Source: Photorhabdus asymbiotica
Lineage (GTDB): Bacteria; Pseudomonadota; Gammaproteobacteria; Enterobacterales; Enterobacteriaceae
DNA: 64,000 nt
Assembly: GCF_003634575.1 (NCBI RefSeq)
Contig: NZ_RBLJ01000001.1
Span: forward strand, 1,426,001-1,490,000
Direction of reading: 5' to 3'
The notes under the pieces were generated by a model, which worked only from the letters and a program-made list of their open reading frames with translations, had not been told where the DNA came from and ran no database searches. The translations under genes were made by a program, and so were the position numbers. Positions 44,776 through 53,880 of the stretch are shown here, in pieces (the first letter of the stretch is position 1; every line of letters starts with the position of its first letter).

Positions 44776-45429
44776 CTCAATAAGCACGTTGGTCAGGGGG
44801 AACATAAGATCACTATATTGCAGGGAGTCAAGTTGGTTGTCGAGCCTGCGCAGACTATTGCTCTGGTAGGCGAATCTGGATCGGGTAAATCCACACTGCT
44901 TGGCATTATTGCCGGGTTGGATGATGGTAGTGACGGTGAAGTCCGGCTGTTAGGGCACAATTTAAGCCAAATGAATGAGGAGCAGAGGGCAAAACTACGA
45001 GCTGAAAATGTCGGTTTTGTATTTCAGTCATTTATGTTAATTCCAACGTTAAACGCCTTGGAAAATGTCCAGCTCCCTGCTTTATTACGCGGTGAGTCTG
45101 AAAATAGTAGCAAGAAACAAGCAATCGAATTGCTTGAACAATTAGGATTGGGGAAACGTTTGAAACATATGCCAGCCCAACTTTCTGGTGGTGAACAACA
45201 AAGGGTTGCGTTGGCTCGAGCATTTAGCAGCCAGCCAAAAATTTTGTTTGCTGATGAACCAACAGGTAATTTGGATCGACAAACCGGTGATCGCATTGCT
45301 GACTTACTGTTTTCTCTGAATCGTGATTATGCCACAACATTAATTCTGGTTACTCACGACAGCCAGCTTGCTGCTCGCTGCCAACGTTGCTTACGACTGG
45401 TTGATGGAACATTGAGGGAAGAAAGATGA
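44743..45429 (+). CDS. ybbA: ABC transporter ATP-binding protein YbbA
   Basis: 228-residue ATPase of the LolD/MacB type: Walker A GESGSGKS, Q-loop FVFQSFMLIP, signature LSGGEQQR, Walker B ILFADEPTGNLD and the H-loop VTHD. It pairs with YbbP, whose start overlaps its stop by 4 bases. The E. coli pair with TesA is thought to be involved in export of small amphipathic molecules or lipid-related detoxification; the substrate is unproven. Confidence 0.95.
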   Translation: MVTGNILEVQHLNKHVGQGEHKITILQGVKLVVEPAQTIALVGESGSGKSTLLGIIAGLDDGSDGEVRLLGHNLSQMNEEQRAKLRAENVGFVFQSFMLIPTLNALENVQLPALLRGESENSSKKQAIELLEQLGLGKRLKHMPAQLSGGEQQRVALARAFSSQPKILFADEPTGNLDRQTGDRIADLLFSLNRDYATTLILVTHDSQLAARCQRCLRLVDGTLREER

Positions 45430-47858
45430 TTTGGCGCTGGTTCTGGCGCGAGTGGCGCACTCCCTCTTTATTGATTGTTTGGTTATCTCTCACTCTGGCA
45501 GTCGCTTGCGTGTTGGCATTAGGCAGGATAAGTGATCGCATTGATCAAAGTGTTCATTACCAAAGCCGGGATTTTCTGGCCGGTGATCTGGTTCTGCGGG
45601 CTTCTTATCCGGTAGATGACAGATGGTTACAACAGGCGAAAGATCTCGGGTTAAAGTTGAGTAGCCAGCTCTCTTTCACCACAATGACCTATGCCGGGGA
45701 TATTCCTCAACTGGCTAATGTGAAAGCCACAGACAATCTCTATCCGTTATATGGCAAGCTGGAAACTGATCCACCTGGTTTGAAAGCAGAAAAAGGTACC
45801 GTTCTGGTCGCACCTCGCTTGCTTGAACTGTTGAAAATCAAAATTGGCGATAATCTGGATGTCGGTGATACCACACTCAAAGTCAGCGGAGAACTCATTC
45901 AGGAACCAGACAGTGGTTTCAATCCATTTCAGATTGCGCCACGGATTCTAATCAGTCTTGATGATGCCCAATCCACCGGTGCGATTCAGCCAGGTAGCCG
46001 TCTGACCTACCGTTATATGTTTTCTGGTGATAAAGAAGCAATTTATCAATATCAGCAATTGATTGATCCACAACTTAAGGCCGATCAGCGCTGGTATACC
46101 TTGAAGCAGGATAGCGGCGCGCTGGCAAAATCTATTGAAAGAGCACAGCAATTCTTGTTGTTATCAGCTTTGCTCACATTATTACTTGCTGTCGCTGCTG
46201 TCGCGGTATCAATGACTCACTATTGCCATAGCCGCCATAACTTGATCGCCGTGCTTAAAACCCTTGGTGCGGGACGCTGGGCTTTACGTAAATGGGTGAT
46301 CGGTCAGTGGTTGGTGTTATTAGTTGCAGCGACGTTGGTAGGTACCTTTTTAGGATTGATGTTTGAATATCTACTGGTGCAAACTCTGGCACCTATGCTG
46401 CCAAAAACGTTACCAAAAGCAGGATTCTGGCCGTGGGTATGGGCACTGGGAGCATTATCTGTTATTACCTTACTAGTTGGGATGCGTCCGTACCGGCAAT
46501 TAATGGCAACCCAGCCATCACGGGTGCTGCGTGACGATATTATCGCGCCTGTCTGGCCATTGCGTTATTACTTGCCATTAGTGACATTGATTGTGATTAG
46601 CGGACTTGTTTTCCTGACTGGTACCAATCCTATCTTATGGGCGCTACTTGCTGGCGTAATGATTGTTGCTTTGTTATTGGCCGTACTCGGTTGGGGAGGA
46701 TTATGGCTATTGCGCCACCTGAAATCCCGCCATCTTAGTTTTCGTTTAGCCGTTAGTCGACTGCTGCGGCAGCCATTTCAAACTGTGACTCAATTGGCGT
46801 CTTTCTCTTTATCATTTATGTTACTTGCTTTGTTGTTAGTGATCCGGGGCGATTTACTTGACCGCTGGCAGCAACAATTGCCGCCGGACAGCCCAAACTA
46901 TTTTCTGATTAATATGACTGGCCGGCAAATTCCACAGGTAAAACATTTACTGGCTCAATATCAAATTAAACCAGCGGAATTTTATCCTGTGGTCTTGGCC
47001 CGCCTGACAGAAATTAATGATCAATCAGCCATCACGTGGGCAGATGCCAAAGAACCGGACAGCAACATTGTACGGCGGGAATTGAATCTGACATGGAAAG
47101 AAGAACTACCACCGTTTAATACTTTGATAGAAGGTAATTGGCCACCAAAAGAAAATGAGGTTTCTATTGAGCAGAAAGTTGCTGAACGTTTAGCAATCAA
47201 AATCGGCGATAAACTGACATTCAGTGGTGATACCCAGCAATTCAGTGCCACAGTCAGCAGTATCCGGTTGGTGGACTGGGAAAGCTTGCGGCCAAACTTC
47301 ATATTTATCTTTCCAAAACAAACACTCGAAAATCAACAACAAACCTGGCTGACCAGTTTCCATTATGAAGGTGATGGTCGCCTCTTGACCGATCTTAATC
47401 GTCAATTTCCCACATTGAGCCTACTTGATACGGGTGCAATGATTAAGCAAATTCAGGATATTTTACAACAGGTAGGCAAGGCATTGGAGGTGATGGTCGG
47501 GTTGGTCATGGTATGTGGCGTATTACTCCTGTTAGCACAAGTTCAGGTAGGAATGCACCGGCGGCGGCTTGAACTCGTGGTTTACCGGACCTTGGGAGCA
47601 AGTAAGCAATTACTGCGCCGTACTCTCTGGAGCGAATTTGCATTGCTTGGGTTAATGGCGGGTTTTGCTGCGGCATTAGGCGCAGAAGCTGCGCTTTGGT
47701 TGTTGCAAACCAAGATTTTTGATTTTCCATGGCAACCAGAATGGCAAATGTGGCTCTTACTGCCAATCATCAGCAGCTTATTACTTTCTTTATGTGGTAG
47801 TTGGCTGGGAATCAGGTTGTTACGAGGAACGGGATTACACCGGCAGATTCAGGGATAA
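45426..47858 (+). CDS. ybbP: FtsX-like ABC permease YbbP
   Basis: 810-residue inner-membrane permease with a first membrane segment near residues 15-35, a large extracytoplasmic domain, a TM group around 230-360, four further segments, and a second FtsX domain at the C-terminus (VGLVMVCGVLLLLAQVQVGMHRRRLELVVYRTLGAS). It completes the YbbA-YbbP transporter. Length is close to the E. coli protein (804). Confidence 0.95.
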   Translation: MIWRWFWREWRTPSLLIVWLSLTLAVACVLALGRISDRIDQSVHYQSRDFLAGDLVLRASYPVDDRWLQQAKDLGLKLSSQLSFTTMTYAGDIPQLANVKATDNLYPLYGKLETDPPGLKAEKGTVLVAPRLLELLKIKIGDNLDVGDTTLKVSGELIQEPDSGFNPFQIAPRILISLDDAQSTGAIQPGSRLTYRYMFSGDKEAIYQYQQLIDPQLKADQRWYTLKQDSGALAKSIERAQQFLLLSALLTLLLAVAAVAVSMTHYCHSRHNLIAVLKTLGAGRWALRKWVIGQWLVLLVAATLVGTFLGLMFEYLLVQTLAPMLPKTLPKAGFWPWVWALGALSVITLLVGMRPYRQLMATQPSRVLRDDIIAPVWPLRYYLPLVTLIVISGLVFLTGTNPILWALLAGVMIVALLLAVLGWGGLWLLRHLKSRHLSFRLAVSRLLRQPFQTVTQLASFSLSFMLLALLLVIRGDLLDRWQQQLPPDSPNYFLINMTGRQIPQVKHLLAQYQIKPAEFYPVVLARLTEINDQSAITWADAKEPDSNIVRRELNLTWKEELPPFNTLIEGNWPPKENEVSIEQKVAERLAIKIGDKLTFSGDTQQFSATVSSIRLVDWESLRPNFIFIFPKQTLENQQQTWLTSFHYEGDGRLLTDLNRQFPTLSLLDTGAMIKQIQDILQQVGKALEVMVGLVMVCGVLLLLAQVQVGMHRRRLELVVYRTLGASKQLLRRTLWSEFALLGLMAGFAAALGAEAALWLLQTKIFDFPWQPEWQMWLLLPIISSLLLSLCGSWLGIRLLRGTGLHRQIQG

Positions 47859-47995
47859 AAGCGTATTTTTGCCGACATTACCAAAGCTTAAAGATCAGGG
47901 CTGCCAGATTAAACTGCCGCCGATAGTTGGTTTTGACCAACTTTACGCGGTCAGTGCAAAATTGCAGCCCTGCCGATTTATCGCCTTATCAGGGG

Positions 47996-49654
47996 TTATT
48001 GATAAACGATTTCACCTTTTGGCTCATAATCAGCCGCTTCTAAGGGTGAATGCTTCTCGATATACCCTTTTAGCACTTCTGCATCAACAAAACCCGTGTT
48101 GACATAGGTTGGATGATTGTCCAGACGTGGATAACCATCACCACCGATAGCATTAAAATCAAGCATTGCCAGGCGGTAAGTTTTGTTGGGTTCTAAAGGT
48201 TTTCCTGCGATGTTTACATCTTTAATACCCTTACCATCAGCAATCAAACTGACATTCAAGAACTGAGCATAAGCACCAGAGTCAACCTTCATGTTAGCAA
48301 CGACTGCCAGATATTTTTCAACTTCGCTACCTTTCAGATCAACATAAACCAATGAGTTGGCAAATGGATGCACTTTCAGGACATCTTTATAAGTAATATC
48401 GCCTGATTCAATAGAATCACGAATACCACCGCCACTGATAATAGCAAAATCAGCATGAGCACGTTCCATCAAAGCAGAAAGGACAACATGCGCCATATTA
48501 GTCTGAACAAAACGTACTTTGTTGCGATCACCTTCCAATTTACCCTCAACAGAACCTACTTTTACGTTTAACTGTTTATCACCTTTATTCTGGTAAGGCG
48601 TTAGTAACGTTATCATTTCCGGGTTTTGCGCGATTTGATGCGTGTAATAAACTCGTTCAGTAGAACCGTCTGCTTTTTTTATATTATTTTTAAGATTAAT
48701 GGGAATTAACTGATAATGAGTCAGCTTAAATTCACCATTACGGAACTCAAAATCAGCACGGCCAACATATTTACCCCACTCGTGAGCTTGAACAATCCAA
48801 GTACCATTCTGGCGATCAGGCGAACATGGCGTTCCCGGCACATAATCAATCTGCTTATAATTTTTATTTTCCGCAGACATACAAACCGGATCTTGCGAGT
48901 GACCACCTACAATCATATCCAAATAACCCGCTGGCAAACTACGCGCCATTTCAACATCACCTGGCGCGTTAGAACCATGATGACCGTCGTCATAGTGCCC
49001 CATATGGGTTGCTGCAATAATCACATCTGGCTTTTCATTTTTTTTCAGATCCTCAATGACCATTTTAGCTTCTATAGCGGGAACCCGAAATTCAACATTA
49101 GGGAAATTAGCAGGGTTACCGATTTTCGCCGTATCATCAGTCGTCAGGCCGATAACCGCAATCTTCACCCCTTGTTTATCAAAAAGGGTATAAGGCTTGA
49201 ACAAACGTTTACCGGTGCTGGTATCGTAAATATTGGCCGAGAGGAAAGGAAAGTTTGCCCATTTTTCCTGCTGACGCAATACTGACAGAGGATTATCAAA
49301 CTCGTGGTTACCCAACGCCATTGCATCATAACCTATCAGATTCATTCCTTTAAAATCAGGCTCCGCATCTTGCAGATCAGACTCTGGTACGCCAGTATTA
49401 ATATCTCCACCGGAAAGCAATAACGTACTACCGCCTCTTTCGGTGACTTCTTTACGAATTTCATCAACAACTGTTTTTTGAGCGGCTAAACCATATTCTC
49501 CGTGGTCGTTATACCAAAAATGCCCATGATGGTCGTTGGTGTGCAAAATAGTAATGTTATAGGTTTTGTCTTTTTCCCATGCATTTGCTATTGCTGGAAG
49601 TAGTGTCATAGAAACAACCAAAGCACAAGCTGAGGTCTTAAACGAAAATTTCAT
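47996..49654 (-). CDS. ushA: Periplasmic UDP-sugar hydrolase / 5'-nucleotidase
   Basis: 552-residue periplasmic enzyme that hydrolyses UDP-glucose and 5'-nucleotides for nucleoside salvage. Signal peptide ends ...AIANA; metal motifs ILHTNDHHGHFW, SGGDINTG, ALGNHEFD, ATHMGHYDD and VGGHSQD are complete. The C-terminal domain holds the substrate pocket (YAQFLNV, FNAIGGDGYP). It lies convergent to ybbP and divergent to fsr; in E. coli ushA and fsr are also neighbours. Confidence 0.97.
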   Translation of the reverse strand: MKFSFKTSACALVVSMTLLPAIANAWEKDKTYNITILHTNDHHGHFWYNDHGEYGLAAQKTVVDEIRKEVTERGGSTLLLSGGDINTGVPESDLQDAEPDFKGMNLIGYDAMALGNHEFDNPLSVLRQQEKWANFPFLSANIYDTSTGKRLFKPYTLFDKQGVKIAVIGLTTDDTAKIGNPANFPNVEFRVPAIEAKMVIEDLKKNEKPDVIIAATHMGHYDDGHHGSNAPGDVEMARSLPAGYLDMIVGGHSQDPVCMSAENKNYKQIDYVPGTPCSPDRQNGTWIVQAHEWGKYVGRADFEFRNGEFKLTHYQLIPINLKNNIKKADGSTERVYYTHQIAQNPEMITLLTPYQNKGDKQLNVKVGSVEGKLEGDRNKVRFVQTNMAHVVLSALMERAHADFAIISGGGIRDSIESGDITYKDVLKVHPFANSLVYVDLKGSEVEKYLAVVANMKVDSGAYAQFLNVSLIADGKGIKDVNIAGKPLEPNKTYRLAMLDFNAIGGDGYPRLDNHPTYVNTGFVDAEVLKGYIEKHSPLEAADYEPKGEIVYQ

Positions 49655-49899
49655 GGTATATCTCCATGTTTTTTAAGTGAATTGCCATGCAAAAACAGTT
49701 TCAAAAACTAACAAGGCGGGATTAACAAATCATTTTCTGAGATAGGTTATGAGGTTATTAGAACATATTTCGTTTCATTTTTCTGAGCGTATCATCAAAC
49801 TACCTCCAGTGTAGTAAAAAATTAACTATCAACCTAATATGTAAAATGTAACCAATAACCAACAAACTCACTCTCAATAAGACAGGCTGACAGTCAATT

Positions 49900-51117
49900 A
49901 TGAGCGAACAGAGCGACACAACTACAGTTCCCCCTCGTGCAAGCAAAACCAGGAATACCGTTTTTACTATTCTTGGTGCAATTAGCATTTCACACTTATT
50001 GAACGATATGATCCAATCGCTAATCCTGGCGATTTATCCTTTACTACAATCAGAATTCAACTTGAGTTTTGTGCAAATCGGTATGATCACATTGACCTAT
50101 CAAATTACCGCGTCGTTATTACAGCCACTGATAGGTCTCTATACCGATAAACATCCACAGCCTTATTCATTACCTATTGGGATGAGTTTTACCTTGTCGG
50201 GTCTGCTACTGCTGGCCCATGCTAACAGCTTCCCATTAGTTCTATTAGCGTCTGCATTAATTGGTACTGGCTCTTCGGTATTCCATCCAGAATCATCGCG
50301 TGTAGCACGCATGGCATCTGGTGGCCGCCACGGACTGGCTCAATCGCTCTTCCAGGTCGGGGGGAATTTTGGCAGTTCCCTTGGGCCTTTATTAGCCGCT
50401 GTATTTATTGCACCTTATGGCAAAGGCAATGTTGGTTGGTTCTCGCTGGCAGCATTACTGGGCATTATCGTGCTGTTGCAGATCAGTAAATGGTATAAGG
50501 CTCAGAATTATATTAAGAAAAATCAAGTCAGAACGGGTCCTGTCGTCAAAGTTTTACCAAAAAAAATCGTGATAGGCTCCCTGACTATTTTGTTAATTTT
50601 AATATTTTCCAAATACTTTTATCTCACCAGCATTAGCAGCTATTACACTTTTTACTTAATCCACAAATTTGGCATTTCTGTACAAAACGCCCAGATTCAT
50701 CTGTTTCTCTTTTTATTCGCTGTCGCGGCAGGGACCATCATTGGCGGACCTCTTGGTGATAAAATCGGCAGGAAGTATGTTATCTGGATATCTATCCTTG
50801 GTGTTGCTCCTTTTACTTTGATTCTGCCTTATGCTTCTCTGTACTGGACAAGCATACTGTCAGTGATCATTGGTGTGATTCTCGCTTCTGCGTTCTCTGC
50901 AATCTTGGTATACGCACAGGAACTCATTCCAGGTAAAACCGGGATGATATCTGGTCTATTTTTCGGATTGGCTTTTGGTATGGGAGGTATTGGCGCAGCG
51001 GTACTTGGCAACATAGCAGACAGAACAAGTATTGAACTGGTTTATCAGATCTGTGCTTTTCTGCCATTACTTGGCATATTTACCGCCTTATTACCTAATA
51101 TAGAAGATAACAACTAG
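49900..51117 (+). CDS. fsr: Fosmidomycin-resistance-type MFS exporter
   Basis: 405-residue MFS efflux protein, very close to E. coli Fsr over the whole length: ISHLLNDMIQSLILAIYPLLQ, LIGTGSSVFHPESSRVARMA, QVGGNFGSSLGPLLAA and GGPLGDKIGRKYVIW. Twelve membrane segments. It is divergent from ushA and followed by a stem-loop. Confidence 0.95.
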   Translation: MSEQSDTTTVPPRASKTRNTVFTILGAISISHLLNDMIQSLILAIYPLLQSEFNLSFVQIGMITLTYQITASLLQPLIGLYTDKHPQPYSLPIGMSFTLSGLLLLAHANSFPLVLLASALIGTGSSVFHPESSRVARMASGGRHGLAQSLFQVGGNFGSSLGPLLAAVFIAPYGKGNVGWFSLAALLGIIVLLQISKWYKAQNYIKKNQVRTGPVVKVLPKKIVIGSLTILLILIFSKYFYLTSISSYYTFYLIHKFGISVQNAQIHLFLFLFAVAAGTIIGGPLGDKIGRKYVIWISILGVAPFTLILPYASLYWTSILSVIIGVILASAFSAILVYAQELIPGKTGMISGLFFGLAFGMGGIGAAVLGNIADRTSIELVYQICAFLPLLGIFTALLPNIEDNN

Positions 51118-51134
51118 AAAAATCGCTAAATTCC

Positions 51135-51162
51135 CCCACATAAAAGTCATTTTTTATGTGGG
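51135..51162 (+). terminator. 11-bp hairpin after fsr
   Basis: CCCACATAAAA (51135-51145) pairs with TTTTATGTGGG (51152-51162), loop GTCATT. Strong stem, no T-run afterwards. Confidence 0.6.
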
Positions 51163-51358
51163 AGAAATCTCTATATACCTCATAAATAATCAAATATAAT
51201 GGCAAAAATCTCTGTTATGGGTAATTTAATCCTTTCAATCGATATTTTTTTATGTTTTAGTCATTTTTTTAGCGAATTTACCTCGAATTACCTATAAAAT
51301 GTTGTTACAGCTACCTCTTCACAATACTACTTAATAGCCTCAATAAGAAGGAGCCTTA

Positions 51359-53062
51359 ATGGAGCATTCGACACCACTTATCACCACTATCGTTGGCGGG
51401 TTCTTTATCGCTTATCTGCTTGGCATGTTGGCACAGCGTCTGAAAATTTCACCACTGGTCGGTTATCTTACTGCGGGAGTACTCGCTGGTCCTTTTACTC
51501 CTGGTTTTGTCGCTGATGCATCGCTAGCACCAGAACTGGCAGAAATTGGTGTTATCTTATTAATGTTCGGTGTCGGACTACATTTTTCACTTAAAGATCT
51601 GCTGGCAGTAAAATCTATTGCAATCCCTGGCGCTATTGCGCAAATATTGGTAGCAACACTGCTTGGTGTGGGACTATCAACAATACTGGGTTGGGAATTA
51701 TTTAGCGGCATCGTCTTTGGCCTCTGCTTATCAACCGCCAGTACCGTTGTTCTGTTACGAGCGCTAGAAGAGCGTCAATTGATCGATAGCCAACGAGGTC
51801 AGATAGCCATCGGCTGGCTGATTGTCGAAGATCTGGCCATGGTGCTGACTCTGGTATTACTGCCTGCGGCTGCTGGTATTCTTGGCAATAAAGAAGCCAA
51901 TATCGGGCAGTTAATTATGGAACTCGCCATGACAATCGGCAAAGTCATCGCTTTTATCCTGCTGATGATTGTTGTTGGCCGCCGTCTAATCCCGTGGGTA
52001 TTGGCAAAAACTGCCAGTACAGGTTCCCGAGAACTATTTACCCTTGCTGTATTGGTTATCGCTTTGGGTATTGCTTACGGTGCTGTTACGCTATTTGACG
52101 CCTCATTTGCGCTAGGTGCATTCTTCGCCGGTATGGTACTGAACGAATCAGAACTCAGCCACCGTGCCGCTCAAGATACACTGCCACTAAGAGATGCTTT
52201 CGCCGTGTTGTTCTTCGTATCCGTTGGTATGCTGTTCGACCCAATGGTACTGATTCAGCAACCACTGGCGATACTGGCAACGCTGGCAATTATCATTATC
52301 GGTAAGTCCGCCGCCGCCATGTTACTAGTTAAAATGTTCGGCCATTCACGCCGTACTGCGCTAACAATTTCGGTCAGTTTGGCTCAAATCGGTGAATTTG
52401 CCTTTATTCTGGCAGGCCTTGGTGTTGCACTTGGCCTACTTGATGGAGATGCTCGTAATCTGGTTCTGGCTGGTGCAATTGTTTCTATTATGCTGAACCC
52501 AGTTCTGTTCAGCCTGCTGGATCGCTATCTGGAAAAAACAGAAACAATTGAAGAGCAATTATTAGAAGAAACGCTGGAAGAAGAAACTCAAATTCCTGTC
52601 GATATTTGTGGTCACACTATTATTGTCGGCTATGGACGTATCGGCAGTTTGCTATGCCAGCGCTTACAGGAACAAGAATTCCCGCTAGTTGTTATTGAAA
52701 ATACCAGAGCTAAATTTGAAGAATTGGGTGAACAAGGTATCAGTGCAGTCATGGGCAACGCCGCCAGCAAAGATATTATGTCACTAGCGCGTCTGGACTG
52801 TGCCTATTCCCTACTACTGACAATACCGAATGGCTATGAAGCAGGCGAGATTGTTGCCAGTGCAAGAGAGGCTCGTCCAGATCTGAATATTATCGTCCGA
52901 GCTGACTATGACGACGAAGTGACCTACATCATGGAACGTGGGGCTAGCCATGTCATTATTGGCGAGCACGAAATTGCCAAAACAATGGCAAGTGTGTTGG
53001 CAAGCAGCAAAGGCCATTTAGTTGAGCCTTCCCCTGCATCGCCCTTTACGCCACTAATTTGA
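51359..53062 (+). CDS. ybaL: CPA2-type cation/proton antiporter YbaL
   Basis: 567-residue membrane protein with about 12-13 membrane segments of the CPA2/KefC type (ISPLVGYLTAGVLAGPFTPGF, LLMFGVGLHFSLKDLL, STASTVVLLRALEERQLIDS, IGWLIVEDLAMVLTLVLLP) followed by a cytosolic RCK_N/TrkA-N domain (IIVGYGRIGSLLCQRL, VMGNAASKDI). It is very similar to E. coli YbaL, a predicted K+/H+ antiporter, and keeps its place after fsr. AAGGAG precedes the ATG. The core block ends here. Confidence 0.95.
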   Translation: MEHSTPLITTIVGGFFIAYLLGMLAQRLKISPLVGYLTAGVLAGPFTPGFVADASLAPELAEIGVILLMFGVGLHFSLKDLLAVKSIAIPGAIAQILVATLLGVGLSTILGWELFSGIVFGLCLSTASTVVLLRALEERQLIDSQRGQIAIGWLIVEDLAMVLTLVLLPAAAGILGNKEANIGQLIMELAMTIGKVIAFILLMIVVGRRLIPWVLAKTASTGSRELFTLAVLVIALGIAYGAVTLFDASFALGAFFAGMVLNESELSHRAAQDTLPLRDAFAVLFFVSVGMLFDPMVLIQQPLAILATLAIIIIGKSAAAMLLVKMFGHSRRTALTISVSLAQIGEFAFILAGLGVALGLLDGDARNLVLAGAIVSIMLNPVLFSLLDRYLEKTETIEEQLLEETLEEETQIPVDICGHTIIVGYGRIGSLLCQRLQEQEFPLVVIENTRAKFEELGEQGISAVMGNAASKDIMSLARLDCAYSLLLTIPNGYEAGEIVASAREARPDLNIIVRADYDDEVTYIMERGASHVIIGEHEIAKTMASVLASSKGHLVEPSPASPFTPLI

Positions 53063-53133
53063 GGAAACGCGCACTGATAGAATAATTTCTTCATTCTCAT
53101 CATTGAGCTGAACCATGATTTTATCCTTTACTC

Positions 53134-53260
53134 TATACCCAATAGATTTCAAGTTGCAGCGCAGCGGCAAGTGAACGCATCCCCAGGAGCATAGATAACG
53201 ATGTGACTGGGGTGAGTGAACGCAGCCAACAAAGCAACAACTTGAAAGATGAAGGGTATA
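53134..53260 (+). repeat. ERIC element, full length (127 bp)
   Basis: TATACCCAATAG ... GAAGGGTATA, between the ends of ybaL and the LysE-type gene; its right end lies 2 bases from the stop codon of the latter. Confidence 0.95.
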
Positions 53261-53262
53261 TA

Positions 53263-53880
53263 TCACGTCAGAGATATAAAACACCTTTCATTGACGTATA
53301 AAACATTGAGAATGAAAAAAACAGATAACACTAAAGAAGCAAAACGATAAAACAGTTCGGGTTTTAAACGCCTTTTTCCCATATTTCCCAGACATAGCAC
53401 CTTTCCCGCCCCCACCCAAATCAGGGAAACAGGCAATAACGCACAAACAAAAGCCGTCATAGAAGGAATATATTCTGCCCACACAGTAAATGCAGTAAGA
53501 GGAAATACATATGTAGCAAACACAAAAGCCTTAGGATTAAGCAAAGTAGCAAACAATACCGTACTAAAATGAACTTTCGCCTCTCCTTTACCTAATGAGA
53601 AATGCCAAACTTTAAAAGCCAAATAAGCAATGTACGTCGAAGCGCAAAGTTTTAAGGCCACCAACAACCATATGAAAGTGTGAGAGAGTGAAGATAAAAA
53701 TAACCCCCACAAACTAATTGCTGTTAAATAACCAAACGCCTCAGCCAAAATCAACCTGAGGGTACTAATAAAACCATGTGAATATCCAGATGATACTAAA
53801 AGAGTATTTGTTGGTCCTGGCATAATTAAGACCATACTCACCATACTGGCAATGATTATATAATCGTAATAGCTATTCAT
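53263..53880 (-). CDS. LysE/RhtB-family amino-acid exporter
   Basis: 205-residue membrane protein with six hydrophobic segments and LysE/RhtB motifs: MVLIMPGPTNTLLVSSGYSHG at the N-terminus, LVALKLCASTYIAYLAFKVW, and LLNPKAFVFATYVFPL. Exports amino acids or analogues; substrate unknown. The C-terminal end falls right at an ERIC boundary, so the last residues might derive from the insertion. Confidence 0.88.
   Translation of the reverse strand: MNSYYDYIIIASMVSMVLIMPGPTNTLLVSSGYSHGFISTLRLILAEAFGYLTAISLWGLFLSSLSHTFIWLLVALKLCASTYIAYLAFKVWHFSLGKGEAKVHFSTVLFATLLNPKAFVFATYVFPLTAFTVWAEYIPSMTAFVCALLPVSLIWVGAGKVLCLGNMGKRRLKPELFYRFASLVLSVFFILNVLYVNERCFISLT

Noticed and set aside
47719-48102. 127-codon plus-strand frame
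   Set aside because: It overlaps the ends of ybbP and ushA in other frames and has no protein-like conservation; shadow frame.
53054-53116. 20-codon minus-strand frame with AAAGGA upstream, after ybaL
   Set aside because: Too short and overlapping the ybaL end; may be a remnant but cannot be supported.
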